A stretch of DNA of 64,000 nucleotides from Candidatus Kryptoniota bacterium (GTDB taxonomy: Bacteria; Bacteroidota; Ignavibacteria; Kryptoniales; JAKASW01). The DNA is taken from assembly GCA_024641705.1 (NCBI GenBank), contig JAHECO010000003.1:139826-203825 (forward strand), in the 5' to 3' direction. The notes under the pieces are model-generated. The model was given only the letters and a program-made list of their open reading frames with translations, made no database searches and was not told the origin of the DNA. Each line of letters starts with the position of its first letter. Within the stretch, counting starts at the first letter, position 1. The position numbers were made by a program, and so were the translations under genes. Of the stretch, positions 44,901-51,588 are shown one piece after another.

Positions 44901-45725
44901 TTAAGGTGTCGGTTTTATTCTTGAGAAAACGCAAGTGGAAACCTTTGAGGCGAAGTGTTGGACGTCCAGGGTAGCGGGTGTTGACATGCCTGGGTGAGCA
45001 GCGCTGTTTCTAATGCCTAGGAGGCGTTCCAACTCTTCGAATGTTTGCAGGTCGTAGGACCAAAGCTCCATTCCAACGGCGATCAAATCAAAATCGCGAG
45101 CTCTCTGTAACTCAGGCAAACTGGTAATATGGCCCGATTTTGAAACCCTATTAAAGGGATTCCCTTTTTTCGCAAGGGTGATGTCAAGCGCAGAATTGTA
45201 TGCCTTATATCCCATGATTTCAATCGCGGAATGCATGCGTGCGATAGCTGCTGCCCACAGAAGGATTATTGAGGCTCGGTAGCATTTTGTAGCTAAGCAC
45301 CGAGCGGCTTCGTCAACGTACTTCGCCTCGTCGGGATCAAGAAGACTCTCAAAGGTGGAAACGAGCTGCCTTCCGGCAACCTGACTTGGACTACCTTCGA
45401 ACCTGATCAGCGGAACCACGAATTGATCCAAGAATCCTTCGATTACGGGGGCGAGTTTCCGGCGATAAGTGTTGGCGCGTGACCTTTTGTTCGTACTTGC
45501 AAGCACGTCCTGCATCGTGCCGTTTACAGTATCTATTCCGGCGCCATCAATGAACTCCGCGGAACGGAGACTCTCTGAAAGACGAAGCCATGATTTGGAA
45601 AGCTCAGCTAACTCTTGGATTAAGCCGGGGTCAGTAACCTCCGCTTTTCCAACCTTCCCGAGCTTGTCATCGATTTCTTGGAGTGTGTCGAAATAGGTCT
45701 CAAGAACATCGCTGGATGGAGTCAC
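44901..45725 (-). CDS. HEPN-motif protein, second gene of a two-gene cassette
   Basis: The 274-residue, largely helical protein carries an RNSAAH motif (Rx4H) near residue 240 in LLGIRNSAAHPGM, the signature of HEPN RNase domains. The preceding region (ARCLATKCYRASIILLWAAA then IARMHSAIEIMG) fits the HEPN/ApeA-like helical bundle that precedes such motifs. HEPN proteins are commonly toxins or effectors in toxin-antitoxin and anti-phage systems that cleave RNA; whether this one does is inference. The GTG start at 45723-45725 overlaps the stop of the upstream gene by four bases (GTGA), so the two are translationally coupled and probably work together. Confidence 0.65.
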   Translation of the reverse strand: MTPSSDVLETYFDTLQEIDDKLGKVGKAEVTDPGLIQELAELSKSWLRLSESLRSAEFIDGAGIDTVNGTMQDVLASTNKRSRANTYRRKLAPVIEGFLDQFVVPLIRFEGSPSQVAGRQLVSTFESLLDPDEAKYVDEAARCLATKCYRASIILLWAAAIARMHSAIEIMGYKAYNSALDITLAKKGNPFNRVSKSGHITSLPELQRARDFDLIAVGMELWSYDLQTFEELERLLGIRNSAAHPGMSTPATLDVQHFASKVSTCVFSRIKPTP

Positions 45726-46318
45726 CGCTGTCCGTCCTTAGCCAAAGCGCCGATCAACTTTTCAGCCTCTTTGATCCCGTCGGAAGTCAATTCTAGGTTT
45801 CTGCCGGCCTCCACGGACTTGAAGAAGTTTCCGCCCGATCTGAGAAAGTATGCATGGTTCTTCCGGTCATAACAATTCTGGTCTACAGACATTGCCTGAA
45901 CCTCTTTCCAGTCAGCGATCCAACTGCCAGTTGAGAGATAGGTCTTGAACGCGATAGCCATGGCCACTTTTCGAGCGGTGTCAGCTTTGTTTTCGCCTGG
46001 AACAGCGATAGCATGGAAGCCGAAAGGATCCTTCGTGAAATCAAATAGGGATTCCAATTCGGTCACAGACAGGCCTAGACGTTTTGCTGCGGTCTGTAAG
46101 CGAGGTAAGATTGTCGCTGGTACCAGCGTTGAGGGCAGCTCCGGATCGCCTCGTCGCTGAGGTTGCGTCTGATTGGACTTGGCGGGCGCGCTGGCCCCAA
46201 GTTGGGCATCCACGTATCCCTTCAGTAGCACCTCAAAGCATTTCTCCTTGAATGGGTCGGGACATTTGTCGACGATAGTAAGTATCGAGTTCAGAACTTC
46301 TTCAGCGTTATCGTACAT
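45722..46318 (-). CDS. Protein of unknown function coupled to the HEPN gene
   Basis: The 198-residue protein has no motif I can name. Residues 1-45 are helical (MYDNAEEVLNSILTIVDKCP), followed by a disordered linker (ASAPAKSNQTQPQRRGDPE). The C-terminal part (residues 62-190, VPATILPRLQTAAKRLGLSV to ELTSDGIKEAEKLIGALAK) could be a winged-helix-like domain. It overlaps the HEPN gene by four bases. As the upstream partner of a probable effector it could be an antitoxin, regulator or sensor; this is only a positional argument. It starts about 75 bases after attC-like site 4. Confidence 0.55.
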   Translation of the reverse strand: MYDNAEEVLNSILTIVDKCPDPFKEKCFEVLLKGYVDAQLGASAPAKSNQTQPQRRGDPELPSTLVPATILPRLQTAAKRLGLSVTELESLFDFTKDPFGFHAIAVPGENKADTARKVAMAIAFKTYLSTGSWIADWKEVQAMSVDQNCYDRKNHAYFLRSGGNFFKSVEAGRNLELTSDGIKEAEKLIGALAKDGQR

Positions 46319-46392
46319 TGTGTCCTCCGTGATGAGTTAGAATGTATTGACAGGAAACTTATGTCAGACTGAAACAAGCCGTCGTGCATGAC

Positions 46393-46507
46393 GCCTAACC
46401 GCGCGAACCACGCCCGTGCCGCGCTCCTCTTATGGGGTACTTTACGTGCGCGGCATGAAGCGAGGTCGATATTATATAATCGAGCGTCTTCTTCTTGCTC
46501 GTTATCT
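46393..46507 (-). other. attC-like site 4
   Basis: On the minus strand the site starts AGATAACGAGCAAGAAGAAG then ACGCTC and ends GCGTGGTTCGCGCGGTTAGGC. The right core GTTAGGC fits GTTRRRY. An internal stem GCCGCGC/GCGCGGC gives the expected hairpin. The left end is 29 bases after the stop of the preceding gene. The left core AGATAAC departs from RYYYAAC at one position, as do several other sites here. Confidence 0.5.
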
Positions 46508-46535
46508 GCCGTTTGCGGCCTTGTCCGAGATTCTT

Positions 46536-46943
46536 TCATCGTACAACGGAAGGTGAATAGCCAGCCTTATCAAATAGTTCGTTAATCAAGGAAGATATAT
46601 CCTTCACGGACTTTTCACAGTAAGCAGGCTCGACGACAATAAAGCCTTCATCAATGTCATAATGGCTAACAGAAAGTCCAATACCTTGAGTAGCAATATC
46701 TTGAATTCTCTTCTGGTCTGAGGAGAGAGCAACCTCTCCAAGAGTATGCACGATACAATTCCTCACCTTGGACAGATCTTCAATCACCTCCCAAGCATTG
46801 GGTGATAATTCGGGAATCGCGGCAATCTTGTGCAGGTACGTCCTGCTTCGAGCAATAATATCGCCTTTTAAGTCGTTGGCACGGACTTGGAGGTTCTTTC
46901 GTTTCTTGACAGAGTCCGAAAAGCGAGTGAGAAGGTTCTCCAA
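46536..46943 (-). CDS. HEPN-like protein, probably truncated at its N-terminus
   Basis: The open frame gives 135 residues from a TTG at 46943. It contains VIEDLSKVRNCIVHTLGEVA, an Rx4H HEPN-type motif (RNCIVH) near residue 71. No good ribosome-binding site precedes the TTG. The reading frame stays open upstream to the edge of repeat copy C (46993-47121), which appears to have inserted into or replaced the 5' end of the gene. A soluble RNA-binding or RNase-type protein is likely by motif; activity is unproven, and the gene may be non-functional. Confidence 0.5.
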   Translation of the reverse strand: MENLLTRFSDSVKKRKNLQVRANDLKGDIIARSRTYLHKIAAIPELSPNAWEVIEDLSKVRNCIVHTLGEVALSSDQKRIQDIATQGIGLSVSHYDIDEGFIVVEPAYCEKSVKDISSLINELFDKAGYSPSVVR

Positions 46944-46992
46944 GTTTAGGAAGAGTAGGACGATGAAAGAGTAGCGTTGAGAACGTGGGAAC

Positions 46993-47121
46993 GAGGTTGT
47001 CCCAAAACAAGGAAAATGTCATTCTGAAGGAGCGGAGCGACTGAAGAATCCACTTATTCGTTCTGAAAAATGGATGCTTCACTTCGTTCAGCATGACAGA
47101 CAAGACTTTCTGGACAGCCTC
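46993..47121 (-). repeat. 129-bp dispersed imperfect-hairpin repeat, copy C
   Basis: Minus-strand copy, again exactly 129 bases, with plus-strand ends gaggttgtcc and ggacagcctc. It lies between the HEPN-like fragment and the 62-residue gene, whose stop codon (47120-47122) overlaps its edge. The flanks pair only weakly in this copy. Its presence inside the accessory region shows that the repeat was mobile or recombining after the region had formed. Confidence 0.88.
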
Positions 47122-47308
47122 ACTCATCCCGCAGTATGGATTCCTCAGCATTAAGTTCCTCCTCATCCTGAATATTTTTAAGAAAAGCTTCGTTGCGGTC
47201 TTCCGCCTCCTTCTGCATCCTCACCAACTGAGATTCCATCTCAAGTTGGTAATCTCTCAGCATGTGAAGCACGCTGTCAAATTCCATTCGGAAAGGGTTG
47301 AACTTCAT
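47120..47308 (-). CDS. Small acidic coiled-coil protein (62 residues)
   Basis: The protein is one long charged helix (MRDYQLEMESQLVRMQKEAE-like pattern, FLKNIQDEEELNAEE) with an excellent ribosome-binding site (AAAAAGGAGACCG before ATG). It ends at the edge of repeat copy C, so the native C-terminus may have been lost. I recognise no family. It follows attC-like site 6 within 60 bases, consistent with a cassette gene. Confidence 0.5.
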   Translation of the reverse strand: MKFNPFRMEFDSVLHMLRDYQLEMESQLVRMQKEAEDRNEAFLKNIQDEEELNAEESILRDE

Positions 47309-47342
47309 CGGTCTCCTTTTTCATATGGGTTCCGCAAATGGC

Positions 47343-47370
47343 AAATAACGTCTTTCTTGCGGTGTTAGCC
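47343..47370 (-). other. Short attC-like site 6
   Basis: On the minus strand GGCTAAC overlaps the HNH gene stop and is followed by ACCGCAAGAAAGACGTTATT. CCGCAA can pair with TTGCGG 20 bases further on. The left end matches sites 2, 4 and 7 (TAACnnnnCGCAAnAAAGACG). The body is only 28 bases to GTTATTT, so this is a shortened form. Confidence 0.4.
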
Positions 47371-48354
47371 GCCGTGTCGAGCCCGGCGTTTGGGATTGAG
47401 TACTTCATGTTCAAGGTCATCTGGGAGTTCCGGCAGTTCCGGGACACCGGTAGCCACTTGATCGTGGAAAAGCCGAAGAAGACGGACTGCATTCTGTAGG
47501 CCAGGACGGTTCAAGGTGGAAAAGAGCCTATTATACTTTTCCTCCAAGCTTTCCATCAGCGCCTCCACCTCGTTCACAAATGCAAACTGATGAATTTGCC
47601 ACAAGAGCTTGGCACCTTCAAACACAATTTGGAGATCTGCTAGTTTAACTGCGCCATCGTAAATAAGGTTATCGGCCACCTCGGCACCGACGCGAAATAG
47701 CTGCAACTGAGCCTCACCAATTACAGAATGCTGCTTCTGCCGCAGGGAAGGAATCGGGAGAAAGTCAAATACGAGATCGGCTATTTGGCGCGCTATATCA
47801 CCAGGCATGCTGTATCTTGTGGCCTCAGAGACATGGTGTAGCCCTTCTAAGATCGCAAGACTCGCAGTTGCGCCAGCTATATTGACATAAACATGCAGAG
47901 AAGAAAGAACTTCCTTGGCTGTTTCCCAATCTTCCCAGAAACGGGCTGACAATGCCTTCCGAACTTCTAAGACGATCATGGCATCCATTGTGAGTCGGAG
48001 CCGATCTTCGTCAATCTCAATCGAATCTCCGCCAGGCGCGGAGTATCTGGGGCGTCGCTCAGATTTCACCTTGTCGTACCAATCGTCTCTGAACTTCCTG
48101 AGCAACTCTGGCGTGAGCCTCCGTTGAAGCGATCCTTTGATGGACGCCTCATTGTGATCTTTGTAGCAAAGGAACACCAGATTCTCAAGCTGGTTGTTCG
48201 TCGGGTCGAGATCGATATGATGAATTTGGTCTCCACGATCACCGCAGACGCAACACCGCATTTGTGCGCGGAACATGACTTCTTCAGCAATTGACTGTGG
48301 AATCTTAGGTCGCCGAACAGAGCGGCGGTTTGTATGAGTAGCGTGGTTCTTCAC
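47365..48354 (-). CDS. HNH-domain protein (cassette gene)
   Basis: The 329-residue protein has an N-terminal HNH nuclease-type domain: C-x2-C (RCCVCGDRGD, residues 34-43), the HH pair in IHHIDLDPTNN, and N and H in LENLVFLCYKDHNE. The remaining 230 residues are helical (residues 100-310, ALSARFWEDWETAKEVLSSL) with no known signature. HNH proteins cut DNA in homing, restriction and phage-defence contexts; the target here is unknown. The ATG is at 48352-48354, close to the right end of attC-like site 7. Its stop (47365-47367) is inside the start of site 6, so the gene fits one cassette exactly. Confidence 0.72.
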   Translation of the reverse strand: MKNHATHTNRRSVRRPKIPQSIAEEVMFRAQMRCCVCGDRGDQIHHIDLDPTNNQLENLVFLCYKDHNEASIKGSLQRRLTPELLRKFRDDWYDKVKSERRPRYSAPGGDSIEIDEDRLRLTMDAMIVLEVRKALSARFWEDWETAKEVLSSLHVYVNIAGATASLAILEGLHHVSEATRYSMPGDIARQIADLVFDFLPIPSLRQKQHSVIGEAQLQLFRVGAEVADNLIYDGAVKLADLQIVFEGAKLLWQIHQFAFVNEVEALMESLEEKYNRLFSTLNRPGLQNAVRLLRLFHDQVATGVPELPELPDDLEHEVLNPKRRARHGG

Positions 48355-48394
48355 ATTGCTCCTTTGGTATTCATGCTCTAGGGCAAGACATGGC

Positions 48395-48565
48395 GGCTAA
48401 CGTCCGCCGCAAAAAAGTCCGTCCCGCTTGCCGCATATAAATATTTGCGTAGCATCCAGAATGCGGCAAGCAGGATGAAAAGCGAACTCGATATATATCC
48501 CATGATAGCCTGCCCCGAAACGCGGAACGCGTATTCGGGGAGCGTCTTTTTTGCGGTTGTTAGCT
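48395..48565 (-). other. attC-like site 7, long hairpin
   Basis: On the minus strand the site runs from AGCTAACAACCGCAAAAAAG to CTTTTTTGCGGCGGACGTTAGCC. CCGCAAAAAAG and CTTTTTTGCGG form a perfect 11-bp outer stem about 150 bases apart. A second hairpin (CCCCGAA/TTCGGGG arms) and inner GCTTGCCGCAT/ATGCGGCAAGC arms fill the body. It lies 26 bases after the stop of the zinc-ribbon membrane gene. Confidence 0.55.
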
Positions 48566-48591
48566 GGCGTTTGCGCGGGCAAGGTCATGGC

Positions 48592-49233
48592 TCACCATCC
48601 TCTCCTCTCCCGAATTTGTTGAAGTCGTTCTTCACTTTTCTTTCTTGCTTCTTCATCTTCTTGGAATTGTTGCTTGGCGTCCTCAAGGCTTGCATTGACC
48701 TCATCTGCGTTGAAAGCGTGACCGCAGAACCGACATACCTTAGCTTCAAACTTGACTTCTTCCGCGCATTGAGGGCATTTCTTCATCATCTTTGAAGGGT
48801 CAAAGGTTGGCTTTTCCTTTTTCACCGCGGCCTGCTTTTCTTCTCCCCATATTTCGTCCTCAGTTCTCAACACGGCCGCGGTCGTTACGCATAATATTCC
48901 GAGAACAAAGACACCCCATCCCCATGTTGGCTGTGTGAGTTGTCCAAGAAGGCCGAGTTCACCAACTCTTGATTGCAAACTGACAAACGTGTATATAACA
49001 ACTCCGAGCGATGCAAATCCTGTCAGCCAGAGGAACTTGTACATGCGCATGTTTGTGAGCGCAATAGAAATTCCAGATAAGACCCCTATGATTACGCATT
49101 CAGCAGTACCAGCCACTTGGAAATAGCTCATGTTTTCTCCAAATGGGACACTGAGGACAGGCGCAAAGATTCCGACTGAGAATATTATTGGGCCAATTAT
49201 ACCCAGGACGAGCCTTAATTGTTCTTTTCCCAC
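48592..49233 (-). CDS. Zinc-ribbon membrane protein of unknown function
   Basis: The 213-residue protein has four N-terminal membrane helices (residues 5-125, for example LGIIGPIIFSVGIFAPVLSV), then a linker and a zinc ribbon (CPQCAEEVKFEAKVCRFCGH, residues 154-173, two CxxC pairs), and a C-terminal charged helix. This arrangement is common in small bacterial membrane proteins of unknown role. Its start overlaps the preceding gene by 19 bases, so both are in one transcript and may belong together. Confidence 0.7.
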   Translation of the reverse strand: MGKEQLRLVLGIIGPIIFSVGIFAPVLSVPFGENMSYFQVAGTAECVIIGVLSGISIALTNMRMYKFLWLTGFASLGVVIYTFVSLQSRVGELGLLGQLTQPTWGWGVFVLGILCVTTAAVLRTEDEIWGEEKQAAVKKEKPTFDPSKMMKKCPQCAEEVKFEAKVCRFCGHAFNADEVNASLEDAKQQFQEDEEARKKSEERLQQIRERRGW

Positions 49234-49685
49234 TTATTCCTCCGTTCGGTTATCTCGATTGTTCCATGATACAACTTAAGATTGCTGAAGTCATCTTTGA
49301 AGCCACCACACTTACTGAAGCTCTTGATGTACTCAGAGCCAAGTTTTATTTCGACGCCAATTGAGGCAGGCACGGCGTAGAAACTGTGTGCAAGGTTCGG
49401 GAGAAGAACTGCAATGTCAAACCTACCGCCGTATCCATTGGGATATTCGCCTTTCACAATTGACGACGTGACTGGAGAAGCAATTGATGCCTTGAACTGG
49501 TTGTCAACTGGAAATTCGGAAATTGCGTCAATGGATTTCTCAAGGTCAACCAATAAATGTGCTCTTGCATCCTCCTCGTAAAAAAAGGAGAACGGGTTTT
49601 CAGTGAACTGCGTGAAAAAGATAGAGAGACATTTCGTGAACCGTCCCACTATCTGTTCCCGCGACAATGATTCCAACTCGCTCAT
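49215..49685 (-). CDS. Possible PD-(D/E)XK-fold protein (cassette gene)
   Basis: The 156-residue protein starts with a helical region (MSELESLSREQIVGRFTKCL) and contains RFDIAVLLPN near residue 93 and IGVEIKLGSEYI near 113. Aspartate followed about 20 residues later by E-x-K is the spacing of the PD-(D/E)XK nuclease fold. Evidence stops there; it may be a nuclease or a related non-catalytic domain. The ribosome-binding site is strong (GGAAGGAG). The next gene starts inside its last 19 bases, which suggests a coupled pair. Confidence 0.5.
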   Translation of the reverse strand: MSELESLSREQIVGRFTKCLSIFFTQFTENPFSFFYEEDARAHLLVDLEKSIDAISEFPVDNQFKASIASPVTSSIVKGEYPNGYGGRFDIAVLLPNLAHSFYAVPASIGVEIKLGSEYIKSFSKCGGFKDDFSNLKLYHGTIEITERRNKWEKNN

Positions 49686-49956
49686 CGAACGTAAATCTCC
49701 TTCCTTTAGTGGTATTTACTGGCGCAAATGCCAGCTACCTGAATCCCGTCATATGGCGTTTTTCCCGCCGGCTATGCATGAAAGCTGCCATATGGCATTT
49801 ATTTCCCTTATATCCAATCTGCGTACTTTCACCGAATTTACCCGCCGTCCGACTACCTTAAAATCTCGGGCCGGCGCCGGCAGGAAATTGTCAAAACTGC
49901 CGTTCTATTGACAAGACTTATCCGCGCAAATCCGTCCAATCCGCGTCATCTGTGTT
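49686..49956. other. Spacer at the right edge of the accessory region
   Basis: No gene is visible. Two related segments, cgtcatatggcgtttttccc and ctgccatatggcatttattt, lie about 50 bases apart; the second has a 12-bp palindrome TGCCATATGGCA. An attC core (GTTA) is not seen here, so the outer end of the array is unclear. The sequence tagtcggacggcggg near 49850 marks the change back to ordinary genes. Confidence 0.4.
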
Positions 49957-50403
49957 CTATCCTTGCGTGTCCAGCTCCTCGATTATCTCCGCCGCGTCAC
50001 GCACGCACCTCGCGCAGACGGTGGACAGGAGATTTTTCTCCCATAACTCCTGCTGGCCCTCCTCCGTGTTGAGGTCGATGCCGAGCAAGTCCCTGCAGAG
50101 TATGGTGCCATGCCGCTCCCGGAAGCGAGTGTTGAAAGCCTTGATCTGCGCGTAGGTGTCCTCCTTCGCCGGAGTGTTATCGAGGTCGGCGCTGCCGTTC
50201 TGCGCACCGATCACCATGAACGCCCCGGTCACTGCACCGCACACTTCCTGCAGCCGGCCCATGCCGCTGCCGAATCCCTGTGAGATCTTCAACGCCTTGG
50301 CTTCATCTATTCCGAACGACGGCGCATATGTCGAGAAAACCGCCTGCGCGCAATTGTAACCCCTCGAAAAGGTATCGATCGCTTTTTCAATCTTCGATAT
50401 CAT
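49957..50403 (-). CDS. C_GCAxxG_C_C family redox-type protein
   Basis: The 148-residue protein has the family pattern: GYNCAQAV near residue 16, GFGSGMGRLQEVCGAVTGAF near 43-62, and paired cysteines near the C-terminus (CARCVRDAAEII). The family is of unknown function; conserved cysteines suggest metal or redox binding. The ATG follows GAAGAAGGGG. It lies just downstream of a predicted membrane protein gene (18 bases), so the two are probably co-transcribed. Confidence 0.85.
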   Translation of the reverse strand: MISKIEKAIDTFSRGYNCAQAVFSTYAPSFGIDEAKALKISQGFGSGMGRLQEVCGAVTGAFMVIGAQNGSADLDNTPAKEDTYAQIKAFNTRFRERHGTILCRDLLGIDLNTEEGQQELWEKNLLSTVCARCVRDAAEIIEELDTQG

Positions 50404-50421
50404 TTCAAACCCCTTCTTCCG

Positions 50422-51246
50422 TTAGACTTCCTTCTTCTTCAGGTGTCTGAGAAAGCCGATCAGGACTGCAAGGCCGATCGCCGCGAATATAACGAACACC
50501 CAGGCCACCGCTCCGCCGCCGCCGATCCCTCTCACTTTCATCACAACCACAATTGCCGCGATTGTTATGTCCATCAACACCCCGAACACCAGCAGCACCG
50601 GTGCGAAAAGATATCCGACTGCTTGTCTTCTGAGGAGAAGTATCGACGTAATGATGAAACCCGGGAGTATCAGCGAGAGATCGAGCACGTGTACCGGGTT
50701 GCTCATCAGTCCCGTCGCCTGCAGGCCTGCCGGTGTCTGGTCGCTTATCATCGCGGGAAGATCTTCCTTCAACCACATCAGATAGAACAAGACGCCCGCA
50801 ACCAGGACGAACGCCGAGGTGATGTGCTCGTGTTCCGTCTCTCCGAACCAGCTTTTGACTGTCGCCGGCCCCACCTGGACCGGAAGCGTGATGAGCGCGT
50901 ACGCCGAGAACCCGAGGGCCCAGCAGTAAACCAGAAACAGCGCATTGAAATGGACGCTGAACGAGTAGATTACGAAGGTGTAGAAAGTGTACAGCATGGC
51001 GCCCAGCCATACGAACCATGCGGATCTCTTTCCCCTCATGACAAGGAATGCGGCAACCGCAAGCGTCGGGACTATCAGCACCAGGTCCACGAAATCCTGA
51101 GCGATCGCCTGCGCCAGCCATTCGGACGTCTCGCGAGAGTACGTCCCTTCGAGCAGCAGCCCGCCGAGGCTCGTCGCTATGATCAGCAGGACGGTTGGTA
51201 TGGTAAATCCTAGGATTGTCTTGCCCCGGAGCTCGCTATCTATCAT
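50422..51246 (-). CDS. Polytopic membrane protein of unknown function
   Basis: The 274-residue protein has seven to eight membrane segments (for example TILGFTIPTVLLIIATSLGG, VDLVLIVPTLAVAAFLVM, LSLILPGFIITSILLL, VFVIFAAIGLAVLIGFL) and short loops. Charged residues are few; the basic C-terminus (RHLKKKEV) should be cytoplasmic. No family motif is recognised. Expression with the downstream C_GCAxxG gene is likely (18-base gap). The ribosome-binding site GGAGGAG is strong. Confidence 0.7.
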   Translation of the reverse strand: MIDSELRGKTILGFTIPTVLLIIATSLGGLLLEGTYSRETSEWLAQAIAQDFVDLVLIVPTLAVAAFLVMRGKRSAWFVWLGAMLYTFYTFVIYSFSVHFNALFLVYCWALGFSAYALITLPVQVGPATVKSWFGETEHEHITSAFVLVAGVLFYLMWLKEDLPAMISDQTPAGLQATGLMSNPVHVLDLSLILPGFIITSILLLRRQAVGYLFAPVLLVFGVLMDITIAAIVVVMKVRGIGGGGAVAWVFVIFAAIGLAVLIGFLRHLKKKEV

Positions 51247-51588
51247 GAATCTCCTCCAATTTCAGCATCCCTTACTGGATCACAAAGCGCGCGCGTTCCA
51301 CTCAGGTGATTATCTTAAATTCGCGAGAGATTCTGCCCCTTCTCAGGGTCCCGCCGGACTTCCTTTATGATCTATCTTCAGCCGAAGTATTCACGACCCA
51401 GTCTACAGGGCATATTTTAAGGAAGCTGTCCGAAACAATCAAACTAAGGCCGGATGCGTTGCCTTAACCGGGTATTGCATCTGAAACTGCCCTCCCGCAT
51501 ATTTTGCACGAGAGCCGAAGTCAATGAAACGTTCTGCATCGGGCTCTCCTGCGAGTTGGAGGGGAGACTTAATCACGGGGGTGATGAG
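51247..51588. other. Intergenic region between divergent genes
   Basis: About 340 bases between the polytopic membrane protein and the T9SS cargo gene. An open frame starts at 51454 in phase with the cargo gene, but its 45 extra residues precede a normal signal peptide and have no signal character. Promoters must lie here; I cannot place them. Confidence 0.35.

Noticed and set aside
43539-50403. An integron integrase within the accessory region
   Set aside because: None of the open frames shows tyrosine-recombinase motifs; the array appears integrase-free in this window.
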